Assembly: GCA_905250115.1 (NCBI GenBank)
Contig: CAJNOI010000242.1
Span: 1 to 64,000 of the forward strand
Direction of reading: 5' to 3'
DNA from: Adineta steineri
Lineage: Eukaryota > Rotifera > Eurotatoria > Adinetida > Adinetidae
DNA: 64,000 nt
The notes beneath the pieces are model-generated. The model was given only the letters and a program-made list of their open reading frames with translations. It was not told the DNA's origin and ran no database searches. Numbering within the stretch: the first letter of the stretch is position 1; each line of letters starts with the position of its first letter. The position numbers and the translations under genes are program-made. Shown piece by piece: positions 38,299 to 48,578 of this stretch.

Positions 38299-38838
38299 TG
38301 GCTTAATTAATTATGGATTGGATATTTTGTTAAGAGCAAAAGAAGCGAGAATTTTAATGGTTGGTCTTGATGGGACTGGTAAAACAATAATTCTTTATAG
38401 ACTTAAATTAGAAGAAACTATAATATCAATTTCAACAATTGATTTTAATGCTGAAACAATAAACTATAAAAATATTAGTTTTACTATTTGGGATGTTGGG
38501 GGTTAGGATAAAATTCATTCATTATCGAGACACTATTTTCAAAATAATCAAGGTCTTATTTTTGTCGTTGATAGTAATGATCATCACGTATCGGTGAAGT
38601 AAGCGAAGAACTTCAATGAATGCTTGGAGATAATGAACTTAAAGGAGTACCTTTACTTAATTTTGCTAATAAACAAGACATACCTAATGTAATGAATACC
38701 ACTGAAATAACAGAAAAATTAGGTCTTCATTCGTTGAATAATCGTAATTGGTATATTCAAACAACATGTGCCACAAGTGGTGATGGGCTTCATTAAGGTC
38801 TTGATTGGTTATCAAATCAGTTAGAAAATATCGAATGA
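38299..38838 (+). pseudogene. Processed pseudogene of an ARF GTPase
   Basis: Intronless copy colinear with ARF1-type GTPases. Readable blocks include [14 protein letters not shown] (P-loop), [53 protein letters not shown] and DWLSNQLENIE. It is broken. The start region is not open. The codon after WDVGG, where ARF has the catalytic Gln, is TAG. A frameshift lies at about 38585. TGA and TAA stops follow at about 38617-38619 and 38796-38798. Loss of introns indicates an mRNA-derived copy. The original stop aligns at 38836-38838. Confidence 0.88.
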
Positions 38839-39310
38839 GCAAAACAAATATATTTCCTTAATTTTTTTTAATTCAGTTTTATTATCTTTATAATTTTCTC
38901 TTGATAAAAAAAGGCTTATTACAATTGTATATCTTTTCATTTTGTTAACTTTTATCTTATGGTGTAGATGAAAGATGACCATAGTATCTATATCCACCTA
39001 ACCTTTGGGTAATAATTTACATGTGAACTCGCTCTCATTCAAATACATGTGGTTGGGAGCAACAAATGATTAATATTCTTCACATCTGCATTTATATACA
39101 TTCAGTTGTATAAACGATGATCTGTCTTTTATCCATTATGGCTCTTTCTCAACAACCATCATACAATATCACTTCGAAATATTACTGCAACTCATATTAT
39201 TTGATGAATGATAATGTATTGAGAAATGTGATTGATTAAATAGCTTGAGTACATATATAAAAAAATTGTGATTCAGTTCAAGAAAGAAAATGTCATTCTG
39301 TTCATAGTGA
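38839..39310. other. Intergenic region
   Basis: AT-rich gap between the ARF pseudogene and the 3' end of the Kelch gene; nothing recognised. Confidence 0.4.
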
Positions 39311-42300
39311 TTAATAAAGCTCGGCACTATTGAGATAACCACCACTGTTCTGTCCACCAGCAACTAATACTTGTCCATTTGCTAATATGGATGCTGTGTG
39401 AGAATCTCGAGCGACACTCATGTTTCCTGTGGTTGTCCAAGTGCTTGTTAATGGATTGTACAATTCAGCACTATTGAGATAATCACTACTGTCGGTTCCA
39501 CCAGAAACTAATACTAATCCATTTGCTAATATGGATGCTGTGTGATAATATCGTGTAACACTCATGCTTGCTGTGGTTGTCCAATTGCCTGTTGATGGAT
39601 TGTACAATTCAGCACTATTGAGGTAACCACCGCTATTGTGTCCACCAGTAACTAATACTAGTCCATTTGCTAATATGGATGCTGTGTGCCCTGCTCGTGC
39701 GAAACTCATGCTTCCTGCGATTGTCCAATTACCTATTGATGAATTGTACAGTTCAGCAGTACTGTCAGATCCACCAGTAACTAATATTAATCCATTTGCC
39801 AATGTGGATGCTGTATGATATATCCGTGCGATACTCATGCTTCCTTTAGTTATCCAAGCGCCTGTTGATGGATTATACAACTCAGCACTATTGAGAATAC
39901 CACTACTGCCGTATCCACCAGTAACTAATACCTTTCCATTTGCTAATGTGGATGCTGTGTGATAATATCGTGCGACACTCATGTTTGCTGTAGTTGTCCA
40001 ATTGCCTGTTGATGAATTGTACAATTCAGCACTATTGAAAGAACCGGTGCCATTGTATCCACCAGCAACTAATACTGATCCATTTGCTAATGTGGATGCT
40101 GTGTGATATATTCGTGCGACACTCATGTCTCCTGTCATTGACCATTCTAGATAAGGCAGAAAAGTGAGAAAAAAATATTGTTCTTAAAATGACTTCAAAA
40201 CTCTCGTGTGCATAAGTTGTCTATCTATTGATCGCAGATTAAATGATGCTAAAACTTCAATAAACTTCTCTTTATTTTCATGATTAAGGCAAATTTCATT
40301 ATGAAATGTTAAACTAAATTAATAAAAAATATGTTATACTCGACTTCATTGATATTTTTCCAGTTCTATCGATGTTGCGAACTTACGAAACTCCGACACT
40401 CCTACAATTGAGCTATGATAAATAATGATCGAGTTTCAGAATTGGAGCGAAATTCATTCTGCATTGTTCAACATAGTAGAAACAAGATGTACTTTCACCA
40501 TCTTAGATTGATGGTGTATGTTTATATCTCAGGATGTAGATAAGAATGAATGTCAATGAGGATGTGACTGTGACTAAGAGAATATAATTGTCAATTCTTT
40601 TGCAAGAGAAAATTAATACAGTAAGGGTTGACTGATAGTGATGATGATAGGCATTTTCCTCGAGTTTGAAGTTTTTATGTTATACAATTACCAAATGTTT
40701 TTTGAATTACTCAACTCTATATAAAGGAGAATTAAAACATGAGATCAGGTGTTGATAGACATGTCTCATGTTAATATTATGTCAACTACTTCTTCAACGT
40801 GTAGAATTATTCTCCGATCATCTTGATGTTGGGTCGACGTGAGTGATTACTAGAATGATCAATGACTTCTATCGCATGGAAATCTTTTTATCAACAATTT
40901 TTTCGTCCGATACTGTTGGACAGGAGGAGAATATTCAATACTTGAATAAGTGTAGATCAAATCAAGTCATCAAAAATTGGCCTTATTTCGACCTCTGATA
41001 GGAAATGTCCCCTAGTGTTGTCTATCTAGATGCCGATCATTCAAAAGCTGAAATCAAAACTTTTAGATATCGTCATTTCTAGTAATCATCGTTTGAGCTA
41101 CTACAAATCATTTAACATAGTACTCACGCTGTATTGCTGTTGTTGTCAATGATGTTGTGGATGTTGATGTCGTAGTCGATTCTATATGGGAAAAAATCAT
41201 TTTAAAGTGGGACAAACGATTGGATAAGATTTGTTTCTTTTTCTGTGACAAAGTATTGGCGGAAAATATGAGTTGATTATAATAAAATAAGAAATGTTGA
41301 AATGATTTCCGTTATAATTGTAATTCTATGATATTTACTTTAATTATATTTCTCTTCTAATAATTTTGACAATTCAATTTACATTTCCTAATAAGTTTAC
41401 TAATCAAACCTTTCGAATCACACAGATTGAGTCATATAAGATTTGCGCATATTAATTCTTTTATTGAAATCTTTTATTTTTTTTAACTCTTTCAAACTAC
41501 TATCGAATACCATTCTTATACTACGATAATTAAAGGTACATATCACATAAATTACCCACTTCTCATTCAATATGAATACGTATGACTTTTAGGAAATAGC
41601 CTAGTACATACTAGTTATCATGAAACGTCAGCATTATCAAAAAGTGTCGTTTCTCGATGATATTTAGAAATTAAATACATTAACTTGTAATTCTAAAAAA
41701 TTTCCTATTTTACGCTTATTACAAATATCCACTAATAACAGAATTTTATTGGTATATAAAATAAAAAAAGGAAAATGTTGCTCTTTGGCAACTCTCGGCT
41801 GTCAGGGGTCAAAAGTTTCTAAATTTATTACAAAGCTTCGGTGGCATTATTTAATGACTGTGATATATCATCAACTCTAAATAATAATTAGTAACTGACT
41901 TAGCCATTAATTCGAACATTTACAACAAATAAATAAATCTTCCCATCGATTAAAGACGCGTCTAGGTTGATGAATGTGAGTATCAATCTAATGATGAGGT
42001 TGACACGATGAATTTGAATGGCGAATCTATATAATATTTACACTCTTCTCTAACCTCTCACGTACTAAACTAAAAAAGGTGGAGTTCTCACCGAAAACAA
42101 AAATCTTACGAAATTTTTCAAGATATGTCTAGTTTGTTGGATAGTGAAACTATATAAGATTTCTTTTAGTATAATCTGTACCAAAAATGTACATCATTCA
42201 ATGACAAAGGTATGAAATTTTTGCAATATTCATAAGATATTTACTCTGTGCTATGAATATTGCTGATTGATTCATAAATATCAAAGAAGAGTTGAGATTA

Positions 42301-42539
42301 AATTCAATTAAGATCGAAGTAAAATTTGTATAAAATAATTGACAAGTTTGATTTGTTGAAAAATAATTTAATGTCGATATTGTTCCATTTGAATTTATCA
42401 TTTCACATATACATTGGTTTTGCGTTACATCCCATAATGATTCAGATATATTACCAATCAATATATTATTATCTATTTTACTGATAAGAATACAATCACC
42501 GGTAGAAACTACCAGTAAGACAAAAAATATCCAAAACAT
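39311..42539 (-). CDS. Secreted Kelch-repeat protein with PAN-like N-terminal domain and Thr-rich linker
   Basis: Predicted exons 42245-42539, 41128-41181 and 39311-40146; the phases match exactly and give 394 aa. Exon 1 begins with a signal peptide (MFWIFFVLLVVSTGDC) and a cysteine-containing module (QNQCICEMINSNGTISTLNY, CQLFYTNFTS, SSLIFMNQSAIFIAQ). Exon 2 is almost pure Thr/Ser. Exon 3 holds six Kelch blades, each near MSVARYYHTASTLANGKVLV and TGGxxSxGxLNSAELYNPST. The last blade ends at the stop after LNSAELY, so the propeller may close with an N-terminal strand. The same architecture is abundant in bdelloid genomes, to my knowledge, and is presumably an extracellular adhesion or recognition protein. 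The introns are long (about 1 kb) and repeat-bearing. Exon joining is inferred. Confidence 0.75.
41345..41480. repeat. Direct repeat, copy A (intron of the Kelch gene)
   Basis: About 135 bp nearly identical to 44195-44330. Shared blocks include GACAATTCAATTTACATTTC (AACAATTC in copy B), CTAATAAGTTTA and CACAGATTGAG (CATAGATTGAG in copy B). It lies about 0.77 kb downstream of the PAN-like first exon. Confidence 0.8.
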
Positions 42540-43229
42540 CTTTTATGACTTGATCTTGTAAACTTTTTTGTTAGAAATATTTTATTTACTAAACATTACT
42601 GTTTCTCTTTTCTTTCATTTTCTCCAACTCTCTCTTTTTTTAATATTTAATGTCTACAAAAAAAAAGTACTGTAGATTGTTTGTCAGATTTGTGTGAAAA
42701 AATAACTGCAGTCATGACTAGCATATATATACAAAACGAGTAGAATAGTAACAAGGAGAAGAAAATATTACCTTGATTCTTTAATTATTTATGGAATTAA
42801 AATCGTCACCATCAAATGAAGAAAAGAAAAGAAACAGTTCCTTTTTCTGTATATGGAATGACGTTCAGTCATACAGAATAAAGTAATTGACGATCATATT
42901 TCTAGAGCGCATTCTAAACGGTGATGACCAAGCCGTTGCTATATGTTGTTTGGTTCAACATACTGATTAATGCATTACAAACTAAGATCATTGTGAATAA
43001 TCTCATTTTTGGATATCAACACGACTAAATTGTTTCAACTGTTAGAAACTGGCGTGTAAACTGTTACAAAATCGCTTTTTTATCATTTAATCTCGTACTT
43101 TCGTTCATAAACGTTTAAATGCTCAGAAAGTTGATATGTTATGAGGTTTATCTTCAAATTATAAATAACAGATTTTCCGCTGTTAATAATCATCGTGTAA
43201 ACGCTCTGTAACTGAAATTTTTAATTTGT

Positions 43230-43445
43230 TTTTCATAAGTTTACTCCGTAACCGATGATTAAAAGTTTACCGTGTAACCGGTGAAATAAAAAGAAGAATA
43301 AATATTTTTTTTCATAAATTTACTCAGTAACCGATGATAAAATTTTTACCGTGTAAGCGATGAAATAGGCGAAATAATAAATGTTTTCTTTTCATAAATT
43401 TTTACCGTGTAAACGATGAAATAGGTAGAATTATGAATGTTTTCA
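43230..43445. repeat. Degenerate tandem repeat, unit about 79 bp, 2.7 copies
   Basis: Each unit reads TTTTCATAAATTTACT, then GTAACCGATGAT, then TTTACCGTGTAA, then CGATGAAATAG. Copies start near 43232, 43309 and 43388; the last has lost the second quarter of the unit. Confidence 0.75.
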
Positions 43446-43907
43446 TACATGAAACTTTTCATTGGTGAATTTAAGAAAAATATTGTTGCTTTACACTTGC
43501 AATATAAGGAATTCTATTTAGGAAGACGCATCTAAGCTTATCCAATCATTAAAGTTCGAGCGTTTTAATGGGTAAGAGAAACTTGCATTGCTAACAGTAT
43601 TAAACGAGCACTAAGATGATTTAAACTCATATATTTCTGAACATCTACCTTTCTTTAACCGTGGAATGACGTAAAATACTCATTCTCTCCGCAGTTTTAT
43701 GCTGTAATTTTGAATGTATATTCAAAATTCATTATTCATGAGTACTTTAGGAATATTTTTTTTTCTGACAAAATAATGATATATACTTCATATCAAAGTT
43801 AAAAAAAGATTACTTTTATCTAGAAGAAGGAAATCAATACAGTATATTTTTTAATCAAATGAATATGTTCGCATGATTATAACAAATGATGTATTATTCT
43901 TTTACTT

Positions 43908-43975
43908 GAGGGTGGGTGTGAGTGTGTGTATGAGCCTTGTTCATATCTCACACCCTCACCCACACGCCCATCTAC
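43908..43975. repeat. Telomere-like hairpin, copy 5
   Basis: Left arm TTGAGGGTGGGTGTGAGTGT, right arm CTCACACCCTCACCCACAC, separated by a few bases. One of the best preserved copies. The apparent 69-codon ORF here is only a translation of the repeat. Confidence 0.8.
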
Positions 43976-44194
43976 GTATCTTACTTTTTCTGTTACGATC
44001 TTCTAAAAAACAGTATTTCCGAACATCCGTAATAATCTTCATAAATAAAATTTATTTCCGAACTTCCGCCATAAATCTCTAAGAGAGTTTCTTTTACGAA
44101 TTTCCCCGAAGAATCGTCAAAAAAAATTTGCTTCTGAACACCCGGTCATGCTGTCAGATGTTCGTAATAGGTGGTACGAAACGTAGTTTACCCC

Positions 44195-44330
44195 ATTTCT
44201 CTTATAATAATTTTAACAATTCAATTTACATTTCCTAATAAGTTTATTAATCGAACCTTTCCAATCACATAGATTGAGGCATGTACGATTTGCATATTGA
44301 TTGTTTTCTTGAAATCTTTCGTTTTCATTT
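44195..44330. repeat. Direct repeat, copy B
   Basis: Second copy of the 135-bp sequence at 41345-41480, about 85-90% alike by eye. It lies about 0.79 kb downstream of the second PAN-like exon, mirroring copy A. Confidence 0.8.
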
Positions 44331-45007
44331 TAGATGAGATTCTGATCAGAAACTAATTCTAACTAAATGAAGAAAGATTACTAAATCGACTTGGTCTAAT
44401 TTATGATTTTCTTCTCAGAATTCTTCATTATTCCAGTGTATCTAGTTATACTATTAAGCGATTCTTTTGAGACAAAGGAAAATTTCTATATGATACATTT
44501 CGACAATATTCAAAAGTGACAGGTTACCAGTTTAAGTTGAATTTTTCTACATGAGTTAAAGAGGTACAGTACTAACCTCAAACGACGTGTAATCATCATT
44601 TTAGTTTAAAAAAAACCTGTAATTTATTATTTATCTCTTGAGGATCTATCAAATGCGTTATATTTCTATGAAACTTCGATGAAAATTTGTTTCATAGACA
44701 TCAATATTTTGTATAGATTGATGATTATGAAAAGTATAATATCTATAGACGTTTCGTCAGATAATTATTTCATTTTTTCTTTATTATTCTTTTAATATTC
44801 GATAGTATTGGTTGTTTAGTTTCAAGTGTAAATGGGATTTCGTGTTACTAAGATATTTTCAAAATCGAGTTTGAAAAATAAATCTCGAAAAAGACCGTTT
44901 AATTCAAAAACAATTGATTCTGAAGAGACTTCGGCTGAATGTTCTTTTTCTGTCATTTCGAGCCGAACCGATTGTTGATTTACATACGGATGTGTTTAAT
45001 ATCTCTG

Positions 45008-45556
45008 TCAAGCTTTCTTAACTCTCAATAACTTTAAATTATTTTTCAGAAAGTAAATTTTTCTAGCTCTCAGTGATAAATTTTCTGTTAATTCTCTTCT
45101 ATTTTTATACTGACCTGGTGGAAATCGTGTTTCACTAATAATATTCATACTAGTAGCATCCACATCAGCTAATATATTTCCATTTTGGTTCAACATATTA
45201 TCAAATAATTCACAATTAGAAGTTGATTGATAAAAAGTTGCTGCTATGCATTGACTTTGAGTTAAACAGGCCACTTGACAATTCCTAATGTTTGATGTAA
45301 TAACATTAGTGACTGGTAAACAAGTTGTATTGGCACATTGAAATTCAGCATCTGGTATTAAAGACATTATCATTGATTGTGTATCTTCTCCGGCTGTTTG
45401 TGTGATAATCATGAATGAAAGCCATATATAAACTATTGTTGAAGCCATCAAACACCAGATTCTAAGTTGATCAAATGAATTCAATTCATAATAGGAAACA
45501 AAGTATTTATTGAACAATAAATTCTTTTTTTTCTCTCTTTTCAGTGGGTACTGCAT
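45008..45556 (-). CDS. PAN/apple-like secreted first exon (partial paralogue or alternative first exon of the Kelch gene)
   Basis: The likely start is the Met at 45448 (MASTIVYIWLSFMIITQTAG), a signal peptide. The module CANTTCLPVTNVITSNIRNC, then CLTQSQCIAATFY and NCELFDNML, matches the PAN/apple pattern common in bdelloid surface proteins. A consensus donor after ISETRFPP (exon end 45115, GTCAGT) leaves phase 1, the same phase as the Kelch first exon at 42245. No downstream coding exon is visible before 42539. Hence this is either an alternative first exon splicing to 41181, or the remnant of a duplicated gene that lost its Kelch part. Codons after 45115 are intron. Confidence 0.6.
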   Translation of the reverse strand: MQYPLKREKKKNLLFNKYFVSYYELNSFDQLRIWCLMASTIVYIWLSFMIITQTAGEDTQSMIMSLIPDAEFQCANTTCLPVTNVITSNIRNCQVACLTQSQCIAATFYQSTSNCELFDNMLNQNGNILADVDATSMNIISETRFPPGQYKNRRELTENLSLRARKIYFLKNNLKLLRVKKA

Positions 45557-46517
45557 ATTTTTTTCCCAAAGCTTATTTCGTCAATCTAACGGAAAAACAG
45601 TCCTAACATCTTTTTCCCAGAATTCATTTTATCAATTTAATCAAACAAAAGTAGTCAGGTCCCTTTTTATTTTCAAAAATATTTATTTATTCGGAGAGAT
45701 GATTTTTTCTACGCGTTTAAGTGTTATTTGAGAACAAATATATTTATCAATAACGCTCTTGAGTTATATGAAAGATAAAAAATATAAAGAACGATCGATC
45801 CATCAACACTGAATTTGAACAGAAAATATAATCAACATTTAGTTGCAGATAAAGTTTTCTATAGAAATCATAATGAACTGATACATCATTCATATAGAGT
45901 AAAGTTAGTCTTTAATATTTAAACGAAGAATAATCAGATAAGTTTTTATGGCACAAAGTATAACAACATTTCAAAAATCTCTCGTTTTGTTATTGTTCGT
46001 TTTGATTGAAAGAAAAATATTATGATTTGTAATTCAATAGATAATCATATTTTTCGCCGTCAATCTGAAAATGGTTCAAACAGTTAAGATTTATATTTGT
46101 GTAGAATAGTGTTAACATCCTACACTAGTCGACGTTCTTGTCCTGTTCTTTCCAGGTTCTTGCTTTTCTTGATTTTCTGACAAGATTCTTGTGTTCAGGC
46201 AAGATTCTTTTCGACAGGAAAGTAAAAAGAATCATACAAGAATTTTCAGTTGACAAGTATCTTGTCTGAACAATCAGAAATAAAAGAATCAGGCAAGAAT
46301 TATAAGATATTCAAGATATGTTAATATTCAGACAAGAATCTTTTTCTTCTCTCTCAAAAGAATCTTGACTGAAGTTCATGATAGAAAGAAACTGGAAAGA
46401 AACATAAGATATTTTAAATTTCTTACTATTCAGACAAGATTCTCGTAATAGAAAAGCAAAAAATATTCTTGCCAGCTTTCCAAGATGAACGGCACGTGAT
46501 ATGGTCTTTGTTTATCA

Positions 46518-46529
46518 TATATATAAAAG
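46518..46529 (+). promoter_or_regulatory. TATA-box-like sequence inside the foldback element
   Basis: TATATATAAAAG followed about 30-60 bp later by CATTACTGACTG and CACTTACACTAT. This is the layout of a compact polymerase II promoter ahead of the mini-gene described at 46839. Function is inferred only. Confidence 0.45.
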
Positions 46530-46838
46530 CATTGGCTGACCGTTATTTATTCATAACCATTACTGACTGAATAAGTATAGTACACATTCACTTACACTAT
46601 TTTATTTTCCTAAATCGTTTATTTCGTTTGGACGACATCTAGTAAGTTATTATTTTAGCTGGATGCATAGTAAAAGTTTATTTCATATAAAGAAAACAAT
46701 GGAATATGTGATATCCATTTTCTCATTGTTTACTGAAGGTGATCCTTATTGAACATATTTTGATATTTTTCTAATTCATATCTATATATTTTATTTTTTT
46801 TTCTAGATTTTTCACTATCGATAAAAGTATTACATATA

Positions 46839-46899
46839 ATGGACGAAGAAAATATTGATTTATTTAAAAAATTATTGTTTGATAATCCTCTTCGTATAG
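46839..46899 (+). CDS. Short first coding exon within the foldback element (20 codons, truncated gene)
   Basis: A probable untranslated exon ends at 46641 with donor GTAAGT. An acceptor TTTTTTTCTAG at 46796-46806 precedes an ATG at 46839. The exon encodes MDEENIDLFKKLLFDNPLRI and ends at a good donor (GTAAAA at 46900). No later exon is found before the element ends. It looks like the 5' end of a host gene captured by the element, or the remnant of the element's own gene. Unrecognised. Confidence 0.4.
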
Positions 46900-47958
46900 G
46901 TAAAATTTTAAGAAAATAAATAATAAAAATTTTGTTTTTTATTTTTTTTTGTGTTAAAAATTAAAACTACTTCATGAATATGTGAAAACTAAAGTATTTT
47001 TTTGTTCTTTCGTGTTTTTTTGTACATGTTGTGGAATGCTTATAATAAAACGATATGAAAAAGGTAGTAATAACCTAAAAAAGGCTTTTTTAATATGACC
47101 AGAATTAGGCAAGAAGCCTAAGAAATCAGAAACAGGCAAGAAAATCAAGAAGGATAAGAATCAGACAAGAAAGTAAGAATGATAAGAATCAGGTAAGAAT
47201 TTAAGGAAAACAAGAATCAGGCAAGAAAATATGAGAACAAGAATCTGTCTGAAGAAGAATTTCTTGCCTCATCAGACAAGATTCGGTCTACACGAATATC
47301 ACAAGAAAGGCAAGATCAGTTTTTTCAGACAAGAATCTTGTATGTAAAAACTTTTCAGGCAAGAATCTTGCATGTAAGGAATAGAAAAAGAATCCTGCCT
47401 GAAAATCAAGAAAAACAAGAACCTGGAAAGAAAAGGACAAGAACGTCGATTGGTGAAGTTAGTTAAATATTGATTTATCATAACAACACGTTCAAAATTT
47501 TTCTTTCTCCATAAAAAAATAGTTCATCGAGTAAATGTTTACCTTTTTTTTCTTTTATTTATTGTATGTTTACTATGATGTTTTATGTATACAGAACAAG
47601 AAACAGAGATCTTATAAAGTCATTTAGGCTCTGCTATAATCATACTAACAGAAACCATATTGCTTCACAAAAAGAAAGTTGCATATGAATAAAACAGTGA
47701 TCACAACAAAAAGTTAACTTTTTCTCAATGGAAAACAGAATCTTCATGATTACATTGGAAATCCTAACAAACGAAGATGATGACAAGTCTTTCCTTTCTT
47801 CCAATATTAGATGTGGATTTACATTCATTTTTTTTATCCAAACCTGCATCCTGCATCCACCTCTTCTATTATCTCAACAATTTCATAATAATATAATTAA
47901 GAGAATTAATAATTGATAAAAGATATTATAGAAGTCATGCTGAAATCAATAAAACAAG

Positions 47959-48020
47959 TGTGGATGCGGGTGTGAGGGCGGGCATTAAATTGAACCTCCA
48001 CCCACACCCACCCTCTCGTT
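47959..48020. repeat. Telomere-like hairpin, copy 6
   Basis: Left arm GTGTGGATGCGGGTGTGAGG, right arm CCTCCACCCACACCCACCCTC. Well preserved, with a 15-20-bp loop. Confidence 0.75.
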
Positions 48021-48578
48021 GGTATTCCAAACAAATAATAATTCTTGTATGATTTGTTGTTTATCAAGAGGATGGATTACGACAGAGAATATGTAAAAAA
48101 TGAGTTTAATTTTACTAATTTTTCCCAAAGAAAAATTATTATTCATCAATAAATATTGAATGATGGAACTGAAATTAGATATGGTCATTAAAATAATACA
48201 TGTTTTGATAGTACTGTTGATATTAGTGGAAAACAAATATATTTCAATAAATCAAATATGCTTTCTCTCAAAAATAAACGATGCTAAATGAAAATTGTAC
48301 AAAGAAAAATAAAGATTTTAATTGTGGATGAAAACATCTGGAATAAATTCAAAATAGTTCAGAGGAAAATTTCTAATGTTGTCTATAGTTATTGATAATT
48401 GTAAATTAATAGAGACTCATATTGTCAATAATTGTTATATCTCTTACGTAGAATATGAATAATCAATAATGTCTCCATCATTCACATGACCACAATAAAT
48501 AAAGCTAAATGTTAATGTAATGTAAACAAAATAGCTTCTAATAAGTCTTTTGAAATTGATGAAAGAATATTATTTTGT

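Larger units (their letters stand above)
42540..45007. other. Repeat-containing region between two PAN-like first exons
   Basis: Non-coding. It includes the 79-bp tandem repeat at 43230-43445, a telomere-like hairpin at 43908-43975, degenerate CTTCCG-type repeats at about 44010-44160 and direct repeat copy B at 44195-44330. Confidence 0.5.
46129..47453. mobile_element. Foldback DNA element with AAGAATC-rich arms and an internal mini-gene
   Basis: The outer ends are inverted repeats of about 60 bp: left TCGACGTTCTTGTCCTGTTC, right (reverse complement) TCGACGTTCTTGTCCTTTTC, continuing through CTTTCCAGGTTCTTG. Both arms (about 46129-46480 and 47100-47453) are dense arrays of CAGGCAAGAATC-type decamers in both orientations. 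The unique centre, about 46500-47050, has a TATA-like promoter and one short coding exon. No clear target duplication. No transposase frame. Class cannot be assigned. Confidence 0.7.
45557..48578. other. Repeat-rich intergenic region
   Basis: Holds the 1.3-kb foldback element 46129-47453 and a telomere-like hairpin at 47959-48020. The other short ORFs (47640-47916, 47985-48236) overlap one another or the hairpin and show no domain. Confidence 0.5.

Noticed and set aside
39636..39818. ORF antisense to the Kelch blades
   Set aside because: Antisense shadow of the repeated Kelch coding sequence.
46129..47453. CRISPR-like array of short repeats
   Set aside because: The repeats are degenerate, in both orientations and without uniform spacers, in a eukaryotic context.
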